From Physella acuta (Eukaryota; Mollusca; Gastropoda; Physidae): a DNA stretch of 64,000 bases. Positions 47,650 to 58,972 of this stretch are shown here, one piece after another; positions within the stretch are counted from its first letter, which is position 1, and each line of letters begins with the position of its first letter. The DNA is taken from positions 62,001 through 126,000 of the forward strand of contig NW_026732030.1 in assembly GCF_028476545.1 (NCBI RefSeq), read 5' to 3'. Made by a program: the position numbers and the translations under genes. The notes beneath the pieces were generated by a model that was given only the letters and a program-made list of their open reading frames with translations, made no database searches and was not told the DNA's origin.

Positions 47650-47894
47650 AAATAAAATACTTAAAAAAAAACTTTTTAAAAAACCACGTTTTTCTTGTGG
47701 ACTAAAAAGTAGAAAATAACTATTTACATACATTTGATGACAAAAAACGTGGGTCGGGCAGATGGGTCGGGAAATTTGATGGTGAACGTACCCACGTTTT
47801 TTGTCATCAAATGTATGTAAATAGTTATTTTCTACTTTTTAGTCCACAAGAAAAACGTGGTTTTTTAAAAAGTTTTTTTTTAAGTATTTTATTT
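47650..47894. repeat. Palindrome P1c (105-bp perfect arms, 35-bp loop)
   Basis: Arms 47650-47754 and 47790-47894 are perfect reverse complements as read, including a run of nine A matched by nine T. Constant blocks equal P1a and P1b. V2 is ctatttacatacatttgatg then ac, related to P1a but longer. Loop 47755-47789 is the exact reverse complement of the P1b loop, as expected from the inverted orientation of the whole unit. Confidence 0.97.
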
Positions 47895-48025
47895 AAATGT
47901 GAACTGAATTCGAGACCGAAATGGCCGTCTACAAACATGTACATATAACGGGAAATCGCCTCTTTTAATGATTGATAGTGTCCTAGTTTGAGTGAAAATT
48001 TGATAGTTTTTAGACTGGCTAAATT

Positions 48026-50683
48026 CCTGTTTTGTTGTAGTGACTGGGGTGATGGGACATAATGAAGGTTGTGGACACTGTTTTTGTTGTAGTGACTGGG
48101 GTGATGGGACATAATGAAGGTTGTGGACACTGTTTTTGTTGTAGTGACTGGGGTGATGGGACATAATGAAGGTTGTGGACACTGTTTTTGTTGTAGCGAC
48201 TGGGGTGATGGGACATAATGAAGGTTGTGGACACTGTTTTTGTTGTAGCGACTGGGGTGATAAGACATAATGAAGGTTGTGGACACTGTTTTTGTTGTAG
48301 CGACTGGGGTGATGGGACATAATGAAGGTTGTGGACACTGTTTTTGTTGTAGTGACTGGGGTGATGGGACATAATGAAGGTTGTGGACACTGTTTTTGTT
48401 GTAGCTACTGGGGTGATGGGACATAATGAAGGTTGTGGACACTGTTTTTGTTGTAGCGACTGGGGTGATGGGACATAATGAAGGTTGTGGACACTGTTTT
48501 TGTTGTAGCGACTGGGGTGATGGGACATAATGAAGGTTGTGGACACTGTTTTTGTTGTAGCGACTGGGGTGATGGGACATAATGAAGGTTGTGGACACTG
48601 TTTTTGTTGTAGCGACTGGGGTGATGGGACATAATGAAGGTTGTGGACACTGTTTTTGTTGTAGCGACTGGGGTGATGGGACATAATGAAGGTTGTGGAC
48701 ACTGTTTTTGTTGTAGCGACTGGGGTGATGGGACATAATGAAGGTTGTGGACACTGTTTTTGTTGTAGTGACTGGGGTGATGGGACATAATGAAGGTTGT
48801 GGACACTGTTTTTGTTGTAGCGACTGGGGTGATGGGACATAATGAAGGTTGTGGACACTGTTTTTGTTGTAGTGACTGGGGTGATGGGACATAATGAAGG
48901 TTGTGGACACTGTTTTTGTTGTAGCGACTGGGGTGATGGGACATAATGAAGGTTGTGGACACTGTTTTTGTTGTAGTGACTGGGGTGATGGGACATAATG
49001 AAGGTTGTGGACACTGTTTTTGTTGTAGTGACTGGGGTGATAAGACATAATGAAGGTTGTGGACACTGTTTTTGTTGTAGCGACTGGGGTGATGGGACAT
49101 AATGAAGGTTGTGGACACTGTTTTTGTTGTAGTGACTGGGGTGATGGGACATAATGAAGGTTGTGGACACTGTTTTTGTTGTAGCGACTGGGGTGATGGG
49201 ACATAATGAAGGTTGTGGACACTGTTTTTGTTGTAGTGACTGGGGTGATGGGACATAATGAAGGTTGTGGACACTGTTTTTGTTGTAGCGACTGGGGTGA
49301 TGGGACATAATGAAGGTTGTGGACACTGTTTTTGTTGTAGCGACTGGGGTGATGGGACATAATGAAGGTTGTGGACACTGTTTTTGTTGTAGTGACTGGG
49401 GTGATGGGACATAATGAAGGTTGTGGACACTGTTTTTGTTGTAGCGACTGGGGTGATGGGACATAATGAAGGTTGTGGACACTGTTTTTGTTGTAGTGAC
49501 TGGGGTGATGGGACATAATGAAGGTTGTGGACACTGTTTTTGTTGTAGCGACTGGGGTGATGGGACATAATGAAGGTTGTGGACACTGTTTTTGTTGTAG
49601 CGACTGGGGTGATGGGACATAATGAAGGTTGTGGACACTGTTTTTGTTGTAGCGACTGGGGTGATGGGACATAATGAAGGTTGTGGACACTGTTTTTGTT
49701 GTAGTGACTGGGGTGATGGGACATAATGAAGGTTGTGGACACTGTTTTTGTTGTAGCGACTGGGGTGATGGGACATAATGAAGGTTGTGGACACTGTTTT
49801 TGTTGTAGCGACTGGGGTGATGGGACATAATGAAGGTTGTGGACACTGTTTTTGTTGTAGTGACTGGGGTGATGGGACATAATGAAGGTTGTGGACACTG
49901 TTTTTGTTGTAGCGACTGGGGTGATGGGACATAATGAAGGTTGTGGACACTGTTTTTGTTGTAGCGACTGGGGTGATGGGACATAATGAAGGTTGTGGAC
50001 ACTGTTTTTGTTGTAGCGACTGGGGTGATGGGACATAATGAAGGTTGTGGACACTGTTTTTGTTGTAGTGACTGGGGTGATGGGACATAATGAAGGTTGT
50101 GGACACTGTTTTTGTTGTAGCGACTGGGGTGATGGGACATAATGAAGGTTGTGGACACTGTTTTTGTTGTAGTGACTGGGGTGATGGGACATAATGAAGG
50201 TTGTGGACACTGTTTTTGTTGTAGCGACTGGGGTGATGGGACATAATGAAGGTTGTGGACACTGTTTTTGTTGTAGTGACTGGGGTGATGGGACATAATG
50301 AAGGTTGTGGACACTGTTTTTGTTGTAGTGACTGGGGTGATAAGACATAATGAAGGTTGTGGACACTGTTTTTGTTGTAGCGACTGGGGTGATGGGACAT
50401 AATGAAGGTTGTGGACACTGTTTTTGTTGTAGTGACTGGGGTGATGGGACATAATGAAGGTTGTGGACACTGTTTTTGTTGTAGCGACTGGGGTGATGGG
50501 ACATAATGAAGGTTGTGGACACTGTTTTTGTTGTAGTGACTGGGGTGATGGGACATAATGAAGGTTGTGGACACTGTTTTTGTTGTAGCGACTGGGGTGA
50601 TGGGACATAATGAAGGTTGTGGACACTGTTTTTGTTGTAGCGACTGGGGTGATGGGACATAATGAAGGTTGTGGACACTGTTT
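48026..50683 (-). repeat. 52-bp minisatellite, 51 copies
   Basis: The unit is actgtttttgttgtagcgac, tggggtgatgggacataatg, aaggttgtggac. The only common variants are C or T in gtag(c/t)gac and a rare gataagac. The minus strand lacks stops in all three frames, which creates overlapping open frames of up to 987 codons; these are artefacts. Copies 12-26 and 37-51 show the same order of variants, so a ~780-bp block was duplicated at an offset of 25 units. The array starts about 130 bp from the end of palindrome P1c. Confidence 0.98.
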
Positions 50684-50689
50684 TTTATA

Positions 50690-51116
50690 GGCTGATGGCC
50701 GTGCAGCTATATGGGGAGGGGGGGAGGGGGGGATGAAAAGTGTGAAAGTATTTGATTGGCTTAACTTGTTATCTTTCCGACCGGCCATTTATTGACCTAT
50801 TTTCTTCTCGCTTCTATGATGTGGGGGGGGGGGGGGGGTATAAACACAGCTGATGCTTGTTGGGGGAGGGTAGGGCTAAAGCCTCTCGTTGAGGTGGGCG
50901 GTGTTGTGTCAGTGTCAACAAAATTAGCAGAGTGTGCTATAGGGGGGGGGGGGGTAAGGAATGTATATGACTGATTTCCTTCAAGTAATGTTTGTATGTA
51001 TGTAAGTGGGAAGCATTTTTTCTCCCTCTTACACAACATTAGATAAACCAAATAGGTTACATGTTCCAGCCACATTCATGTAGTGTCCAGTGTTGGCTAA
51101 CTATAAGGGCTGTATA
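50690..51116. other. G-run-rich spacer
   Basis: Several runs of 8-14 G (50715-50735, 50822-50838, 50942-50954) occur between two tandem arrays. They could form G-quadruplexes. No gene is seen. Confidence 0.5.
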
Positions 51117-51123
51117 AAGTAGG

Positions 51124-51480
51124 CAGTCAACACACTGTCTTATTGTAGACATAGTCAACACACTGTCTTATTGTAGACATAGTCAACACACTGTCTTATT
51201 GTAGACATAGTCAACACACTGTCCTATAGTAGACATAGTCAACACACTGTCTTATTGTAGACATAGTCAACACACTGTCTTATTGTAGACATAGTCAACA
51301 CACTGTCTTATTGTAGACATAGTCAACACACTGTCTTATTGTAGACATAGTCAACACACTGTCTTATTGTAGACATAGTCAACACACTGTCTTATTGTAG
51401 ACATAGTCAACACACTGTCCTATAGTAGACATAGTCAACACACTGTCCTATTGTAGACATTGTCAACAAACGCTCCTATG
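51124..51480 (+). repeat. 28-bp minisatellite, about 12 copies
   Basis: The unit is agtcaacacactgtcttatt then gtagacat. Copies are nearly identical; two have cctatagt. The last copy is diverged. Confidence 0.96.
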
Positions 51481-52407
51481 CACAACACAACTCGCTAAAC
51501 ACCCACAGTTATCTCTGTTTATTTAATAAACTTACCCCCCTCCCACCTTACTAGGTTTTGTATTCCAGTATCCGTATTTTTTTTTTTAGAGAACCTGCGC
51601 CTATAATCAATTAGGATAGTTCGATAGATAGTTCGGTAGATACTTCATGAGATAGTTCAATAGATACTTCAAGAGATAATTCAATAGATAATTCATCTAA
51701 ATGTTGGTTCACCGAGGTCGCTGAAGCGCAATATTAACCAATCAACGTCCATTATACAGACTCTCTATGTAGGTAGATATATAAAATAATATATAAAATA
51801 TAGTTATGAAAAAAAAAACAAAAAAAAAAGGCCTACGTCTTGATGCCTTCGATAAAAAATTGTGGTACATTAAAAAATCCCCCCCCCCCTACCGTAGGGT
51901 TGAGATAGAAAAGACTTGAACTGGCAAATATTTGAGCCGTCGCCCAGGGCGGGGACGTGATGGTTTTACACAACTAACTAGGATGTTGCAATGGGCGCGG
52001 CCGTGAATTATTCATTCTGATTCGATCATTCTAATTTATATCGCATGATGAAAATCAACGTCTTTATTTGATTTGTTTATTTTTTTTTTTACTTTGCGTG
52101 TGTGAAAGACTCAATCTATCACATCATAAGGAGAGACGACCCCGATAAAACGTTTCTGTTTATTTATTATATATGTACTCAAATAGCCCAAAGGCTGATA
52201 GTTTAGATTTTAAACTGCTGTTTGGCTGATTAAAGTGTATTTCCCCACCGGTCTATATACTGATCACAGCCCTAGGCAAATAAACGCATGAGAAATATTG
52301 TTTACAAGTACATTGTACAACAGTTGCAATGGTGTACGACTTCAGTGTACAACCATAACAAAACTGTATAAATATGGACTCATGTTACAATTGGCTCATG
52401 TGGTACA
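51481..52407. other. Unassigned DNA
   Basis: A short gatagttc(a/g)(a/g)tagatac-type repeat lies near 51620-51690, and A- and C-runs near 51810-51895. No gene or element is recognised. Confidence 0.5.
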
Positions 52408-54140
52408 GGTATGGCCATTGGTTCTTGTTGGCCGGGTTATGTTGACAATGGTTTTGTGGGCCGGGTTATGTTGACATTGGTTCTTGTGGGCCGGGTAATG
52501 TTGACATTGGTTCTTGTGGGCCGGGTTATGTTGACATTGGTTCTTGTGGGCCGGGTTATGTTGACATTGGTTCTTGTGGGCCGGGTTATGTTGACATTGG
52601 TTCTTGTGGGCCGGGTTATGTTGACATTGGTTCTTGTGGGCCGGGTTATGTTGACATTGCTTCTTGTGGGCCGGGTTATGTTGACATTGCTTCTTGTGGG
52701 CCGGGTTATGTTGACATTGGTTCTTGTGGGCCGGGTTATGTTGACATTGGTTCTTGTGGGCCGGGTTATGTTGACATTGGTTCTTGTGGGCCGGGTAATG
52801 TTGACATTGGTTCTTGTGGACCGGGTTATGTTGACATTGGTTCTTGTGGGCCGGGTTATGTTGACATTGGTTCTTGTGGGCCGGGTTATGTTGACATTGG
52901 TTCTTGTGGGCCGGGTTATGTTGACATTGGTTCTTGTGGGCCGGGTTATGTTGACATTGGTTCTTGTGGGCCGGGTTATGTTGACATTGGTTCTTGTGGG
53001 CCGGGTTATGTTGGCATTGGTTCTTGTGGGCCGGGTATTGTTGACATTAGTTCCTGTGGGCCGGGTAATGTTGACATTAGTTCTTGTGGGCCGGGTTATG
53101 TTGACATTGCTTCTTGTGGGCCGGGTAATGTTGACATTGGTTCTTGTGGGCCGGGTAATGTTGACATTGGTTCTTGTGGGCCGGGTAATGTTGGCATTGG
53201 TTCTTGTGGGCCGGGTAATGTTGACTTTGGTTCTTGTGGGCCGGGTTATGTTGACATTGGTTCTTGTGGGCCGGGTAATGTTGACATTGGTTCTTGTGTG
53301 CGGGATGTTGGCATTGGTTCTTGTGGGCCGGGTAATGTTGACATTGGTTCTTGTGGGCCAGGTAATGTTGACATTAGTTCTTGTGGGCCGTGTTATGTTG
53401 ACATTGGTTCTTGTGTGCGGGATGTTGGCATTGGTTCTTGTGGGCCGGGTAATGTTGACATTGGTTCTTGTGGGCCGGGTTATGTTGACATTGGTTCTTG
53501 TGGGCCGGGTAATGTTGACATTGGTTCTTGTGGGCCGGGTAATGTTGACATTAGTTCTTGTGGGCCGGGTAAAGTTGACATTAGTTCTTGTGGGCTGGGT
53601 TATGTTGACATTGGTTCTTGTGTGCGGGATGTTGGCATTGGTTCTTGTGGGCCGGGTAATGTTGACATTGGTTCTTGTGTGCGGGATGTTGGCATTGGTT
53701 CTTGTGGGCCAGGTAATGTTGACATTGGTTCTTGTGGGCCGGGTAATGTTGACATTGCTTCTTGTGGGCCGGGTTATGTTGACATTGGTTCTTGTGGGCC
53801 GGGTAATGTTGACATTGCTTCTTGTGGGCCGGGTAATGTTGACATTGGTTCTTGTGGGCCGGGTAATGTTGACATTGGTTCTTGTGGGCCGAGTTATGTT
53901 GACATTGGTTCTTGTGGGCCGGGTAATGTTGACATTGCTTCTTGTGGGCCGGGTAATGTTGACATTGGTTCTTGTGGGCCGGGTAATGTTGACATTGGTT
54001 CTTGTGGGCCGGGTTATGTTGACATTGGTTCTTGTGTGCGGGATGTTGGCATTGGTTCTTGTGGGCCAGGTTATGTTGACATTGGTTCTTGTGGGCCGGG
54101 TTATGTTGACATTGGTTTTGTGGGCCGGAGATGTGTTGAC
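52408..54140 (+). repeat. 30-bp minisatellite, about 57 copies
   Basis: The unit is ttgacattggttcttgtggg then ccgggttatg, with a/t variation in ggta/tatg. A shorter variant, cttgtgtgcgggatgttggc, recurs from 53296 on. The 30-bp period yields open frames of about 600 codons on both strands; these are artefacts. The first half is uniform and the second mixes variants in blocks. Confidence 0.98.
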
Positions 54141-54164
54141 ACGTATGTGTGTGTGTGTTTGCAG

Positions 54165-54290
54165 GTGTAAGTTAACCCATCTAGCTGATTGTTTCTCTCG
54201 AAACAAAGTCAAAGGTGGATGACAACAAGAGCTCGCCTCTGTGTGTGTGTCTCAGCTTTTTGAATAAAGGTCCTAAAACTGCCTGTCTGC
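54165..54290 (+). other. Candidate terminal exon with poly(A) signal
   Basis: A strong acceptor (tgtgtgtgtgtttgcag) ends at 54164. AATAAA lies at 54263-54268, followed by a T/G-rich tract. No long frame is open. It could be the end of a spliced non-coding transcript that starts near 46560, but no expression evidence is available here. Confidence 0.25.
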
Positions 54291-55404
54291 TCTGGGCCTT
54301 ACATTTTTTACCAACTAGCCTTGCCAGGGGCGCTGTTTTATTACGTGCAATAGATTCACGACCTGGGTGTTGAGGGATACAAAGAAATCATTTCTTCGAC
54401 TGGCTTTAAAAATAATATTGCGCCTAGACATAATTAGCGTGAAACTTTTTTTTAAATAGCTTAAACTTACATCTTTCAATTATTCATAATTACCCGACAC
54501 ATCATCAACATTTTAATTTGCTTGAAAATTGCATGTAACTGATGAATTTAACACTTAAAAAAAATCACTTGCAGGCATTTTAATGATTAATTAGTTTAAA
54601 AATAAAACACAAATCAGTTTCCACTGGGCAAGAAGAAAGTAGATCCAGGGGAGGCAAGCCAAGCACTGGGATGAAACATCTCTAATGTGGAGTTGACAAA
54701 TGGAAGACAACGCCAAAGAGTCGGATTAATTTTTTAAAACTATTTTTCCCCACTGCTACAGCCACGAGCTTAATTATTGGCGTCCGAGCTGAGATAATTA
54801 AATTTCTATTTTTATTTCTTCGGTTTTAAAGATGTCATTCGACTTATTGACAGTGTTCTTAATTAAAGGGGAAAGAGCGTTTGAAATAACCAGGTCAAGG
54901 CTAATCACCTTGAGTGGGTATGAGAAGGCGAGAAGACGCCGGCTGGGGGCGGGGGAGGGATGGAGACGTTTATCCGCAAGGATAATTTTTTTTATATATC
55001 AAACATCTGTTATTTTTTTATAAAAATATAGGAATTTCCATGAAAATGTCATTACATTAAATAAATAAATAATTACAAAAATGATTACAATTTTAATCAA
55101 TAATAAAAATTAACATAATCTAGGCTAAATCCAAATAATTAATTTTTATAAAAAAGGTTTAAAAAAAGTTTATCCATGCAAGTCAATATATCGAATGGTT
55201 TTATATTCACCCTTCTGTGATTTTCACTACCGAACCGTTGACCGATTTGTTTACGTCCTTTTACCATGCTAAGAGCCACTCTTCTGATGTTTGTGTGTAA
55301 AGTATTACGTATGATGGCTCCTTCTATAGATTGATCATATCAACATCTTAAAAATCATTTGATCATGTCATTTGATCAGTCAGAAATAGGAGTCACTCTA
55401 GACA
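54291..55404. other. AT-rich DNA without recognised features
   Basis: Unique-looking sequence. A GC-rich patch at 54920-54965 includes cgagaagacgccggctgggg. No gene is supported. Confidence 0.5.
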
Positions 55405-56150
55405 GGTCCTGGTGTTATCTGTTGGTCTAATGCAGGCATCTGCTAGTTATCTGTTGGTCTAATGTAGGCACCTGCTAGTTATCTGTTGGTCTAATGCAGA
55501 TCATGTTGGTTATCTGTTGGTCTAACGCAGGCACATGCTAGTTATCTGTTGGTCTAATGTAGGCACCTGCTGGTTATCTGTTGGGCTAATGTAGGCACCT
55601 GCTAGTTATCTGTTGGTCTAATGCAGGCACCTGCTGGTTATCTGTTGGTCTAATGCAGGCACCTACTGGTTATCTGTTGGTCTAATGCAGATCATGTTGG
55701 TTATCTGTTGGTCTAATGCAGACATCTGCTAGTTATCTGTTGGTCTAATGCAGGCATCTGCTAGTTATCTGTTGGTCTAATGCAGGCACCTACTGGTTAT
55801 CTGTTGGTCTAATGCAGGCACCTACTGGTTATCTGTTGGTCTAATGCAGGCACCTGCTGGTTATCTGTTGGTTTAATGTAGGCACCTGTTGTTTATCTGT
55901 TGGTCTAATGCAGGCACCTGCTGGTTATCTGTTGGTTTAATGTAGGCACCTGTTGTTTATCTGTTGGTCTAATGCAGATCATGCTGGTTATCTGTTGGTC
56001 TAATGCAGGTCATGTTGGTTATCTGTTGGTCTAATACAGATCATGTTGGTTATCTGTTGGTCTAATACAGATCATGTTGGTTATCTGTTGGTCTAATACA
56101 GATCATGTTGGTTATCTGTTGGTCTAATACAGATCATGTTGGTTATCTTT
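55405..56150 (+). repeat. 32-bp minisatellite, about 23 copies
   Basis: The unit is ggttatctgttggtctaatg then caggcacctgct. A sub-variant, cagatcatgtt, is shorter and becomes uniform at the right end (56030-56145). Variants are interspersed, indicating unequal exchange. Confidence 0.96.
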
Positions 56151-56570
56151 AATCCCCATCTACTACTATGCGGACTTCCTAAATAGATGACCCCCCCCCC
56201 CCCCCCCCCTAGTAACATAACACTCCTATTTTTAGCAACTGTAAGCTGTAACGCGCACCGCTGACATGGCTATGATCACTAGCTTGAGAAGCACTGAGCT
56301 GAATGTCATACATTCAAAAACTAAAGCCCTATAGTCTTAAACCATCTTGTCACGTTGACAGCCAGAATTTATTTTTAAGCAGCGGACTTCATGAAATATT
56401 TAGTCGCCATCTGATCATTATCGGCTAAAAGGTTTACAGCTGTCCATTACTGGAAGATAATCCCCTCTCAGATCGGCGTTTTTTAGTCGAGTCAATCCGG
56501 ACACATTGAAACGGGTTGTTAAAGATGTGTTTCCGTGAGTGGCAGTAGCTGGCATGGTGTAGTTGATTAA

Positions 56571-56765
56571 ATGACATGATTTCGTTGTTTCTATGACATG
56601 ATTTCGTTGTTTCTATGACATGATTTCGTTGTTTCTATGACATGATTTCGTTGTTTCTATGACATGATTTTGTTGTTTCTATGACACGATTTCGTTGTTT
56701 CTATGACATAATTTCGTTGTTTCTATGACATTAGTTAGTGTTTCTCTGATATAATTTCGTTGTTT
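56571..56765 (+). repeat. 22-bp tandem repeat, about 9 copies
   Basis: The unit is atgacatgatttcgttgttt plus ct. The last three copies are diverged (gacacgattt, gacataattt, gatataattt). Confidence 0.95.
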
Positions 56766-57685
56766 TTTTGTAAGTCCGTTTAACTGTACCCATCAAGTTT
56801 AAAATTGATTTTGTAGTGGGCTGATCCGTGATCACTTAAGTTTAAGTAGGCCTACGTTTTGATCAAAATAATTTGTTGCTAATCTGTAAATTTTAGACGT
56901 ATTTATAATGAAGTAGTTCTCTCTAAACTGAATTTTAAAAAAATCTGGCCTATTATAAAGATGGTCCTATTTTATAGCTTACACTCACTGTAGTGAATAA
57001 TGAGCACAATTGATCTGTGTCAATAGGTGTGCTTGATATGTGTACCTAATTTGACACACGGTGTGACACAGCGGGCCTTTGTTTCAGCCAGCAGGCCACC
57101 CCCAGAGAAAGTACACATTAAGAGAAAACTAGCGTTAGTTGATACCTAGCGGCTTCTATTGGAGGCTATCGACCGTGGGAAATGGCCGAAAGATGGTTAT
57201 CGTGTAACATGTACTTCCCACGTGACTAACGGTGATCACGGAAATAGTAACGCAGTAAAAACCTCACTCTCTTGCAGTCTTATTAATCGATACACCTTTT
57301 TAGTTTTCAATTACCATTTCCTAGTAAATTATCGTTTAAAGCGAACTTTAAAGAGAGGCCGTATTAATTAATCGTTACCAATATCCCCAACATCTGCACA
57401 CAGACTGTAGTAAAAAAAATACCTGTTCCTTTGAAATATAAAATGTACCAATAATTTATCAAGCGGTGTATTTTATCTGACACTGTAGCGCTTGCTCGAT
57501 TGGGCTGGGTTGAGTCTTGTCTAATGACGGGCAGTCAAGCGTGACATTGGGAAAGTTGATGTGATCTGTAATACTTTTATTTCATTGAGCTGATCAAGTT
57601 ACCACCTTACACATCTCAGGGTCTACGCTTTAGCTTACTCTCTAATCTGACAGTTCTGATGAAACAGATCGTGAGACTTTATGAC

Positions 57686-57855
57686 GCGTGTTTCTTCCAG
57701 ACTTTTTTCTCCGGGGGGGGGGGGGGGGGGGGGGCTGTAGACTTCCTTCGGGGAATCGGGGGGGGGGGGGGGGGGGCCGGACACTGTTAAAAGTATATAT
57801 TTTCTATATAAATTTCATTTCGTTCCCCTCGAAGAGATGCCTGGAAGAAACTCTG
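57686..57855. mobile_element. MITE of the cagtgtttcttccag family
   Basis: The left end gtgtttcttccagac and right end gatgcctggaagaaactctg are inverted repeats. The interior has two long G-runs and aaaagtatat...ttctatataaatttcatt, matching 6289-6464 in reverse. The outermost left bases are changed and no 8-bp flanking duplication is visible, so this copy is older or was altered. Confidence 0.65.
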
Positions 57856-58782
57856 CATTCACGGCAGTGATGGCATTTCTTTGTAGACTACCTGCTTTTG
57901 GGCTTGCTACTGTTGAGGTAGTCCATTGAGTTGAGGATGGGGGGAGGGGGTATTAAAATATGACTTCGTTAAAATTGAGTATCTCTAACTTGAAAAGAAT
58001 AAGAGAAACAAGTGAATTTTCATAAGTGACAAATATTTAAGGTGTGTGTGTGGAAGGGGTGGGGGTGATGACTTGAGAGGTACTTAAGGCGGTTATGAGA
58101 AGTGCTAGATATCAGCTTCAGTGTGTTACAAACATACCTGATCGGGGGGGGGGGGGGTCTAATATTTGATATAAAATGTTCCTTTAATCATTGTATTTTT
58201 ATCGGTTGATCTCGCACGGACTTGGAAGTAAGCGCCCCCTCCCCCATTTATATTTACAAATAAAACTTGTTCGCTTGCTGAACGATTCTCTGACATGTCA
58301 GATTTAAAAAGTGAAGACCAACACGCATGTCTAGGTGATGTGATCCACCCTATTAAAGACAGGCCAGCACATGATATCTGTTGAACCAGTGGCGTCGGGT
58401 TTGTTGTGATGTCAATAATAAGTTTATCTGGCAGCTGAGGGCACAAGTGGGGTAAGCTTCAAAAGTGGCTATAATCTCTAAAGCCTAATGTATTTTGTGT
58501 CAAGTATTCAGGTGGTTACGGGAAAAAATCAGTGCTCCGCCACTCCAAAATTTGAATATATATGTAAATTATGTATGGAAAGCTTGAATTCTAATTGGAA
58601 AAATAGATGTGTAGCACCGCCCCTGTATGTTCTAGTACGATAGCCTGCTTGCTATAAAAACAAATAATTTTATTTTATGAATCAGCTCTATTAGCCTCGA
58701 CTTCATTAGGCGGGTATTGATTGGCTAGACCTGGTTTGATTACCTGCCGGGTTACATTACAGCCTGTAGTATTGTCACGTTA

Positions 58783-58972
58783 GGTATCTGGCCGGCTGTT
58801 GTTACTGGCCGGCTGTAGTTACTGGCCGGCTGTTGTTACTGGCCGGCTGTTGTTACTGGCCGGCTGTTGTTACTGGCCGGCTGTTGTTACTGGCCGGCTG
58901 TTGTTACTGGCCGGCTGTTGTTACTGGCCGGCTGTAGTTAATGGCCGGCTGTTATTACTGACCGGCCATTGT
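58783..58972 (+). repeat. 17-bp tandem repeat, about 10 copies
   Basis: The unit is ggccggctgttgttact; a few copies have gtagtt. It contains the palindromic GGCC and CCGG words. It abuts the next array directly. Confidence 0.95.

Larger units (their letters stand above)
47205..47894 (+). mobile_element. Third copy of the tRNA-His/palindrome unit
   Basis: The unit of about 690 bp lies 16-19 kb from the other two and in the opposite orientation. It runs aacacgttttt, conserved ~290-bp block (47220-47498), tRNA-His-like 47499-47569, gatttttttagtccgtg, a shortened linker, and palindrome P1c. The same module order occurs (reversed) at 28102-28850 and 30056-30868. Flanking DNA differs: a T-run on the left, aaatgtgaactg on the right. 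The unit therefore moved as a block. It has no protein coding frame. Confidence 0.75.
56151..58782. other. Intergenic DNA with G/C runs and small repeats
   Basis: It contains a C-run of 19 at about 56191-56209, the 22-bp array at 56571-56765, a decayed MITE at 57686-57855 and other G-runs at about 58145-58157. Short open frames (for example 57159-57371) have no recognisable domain. No gene is supported. Confidence 0.5.

Noticed and set aside
47825-50788. Open frame of 987 codons on minus
   Set aside because: It is the 52-bp minisatellite read through all three frames in turn, and all three frames are open. The ends run into palindrome and unique DNA without any domain.
52411-54222. Overlapping frames of about 600 codons on plus and minus (VGRVMLTLVL-type and TRPTRTNVNI-type)
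   Set aside because: They come from a 30-bp unit. Both strands are equally open, and the hydrophobic plus-strand text only mimics membrane helices.
56191-57780. Long C or G runs as regulatory G-quadruplex elements
   Set aside because: Most runs lie inside MITEs or between arrays and vary in length. A regulatory role has no support in the sequence.
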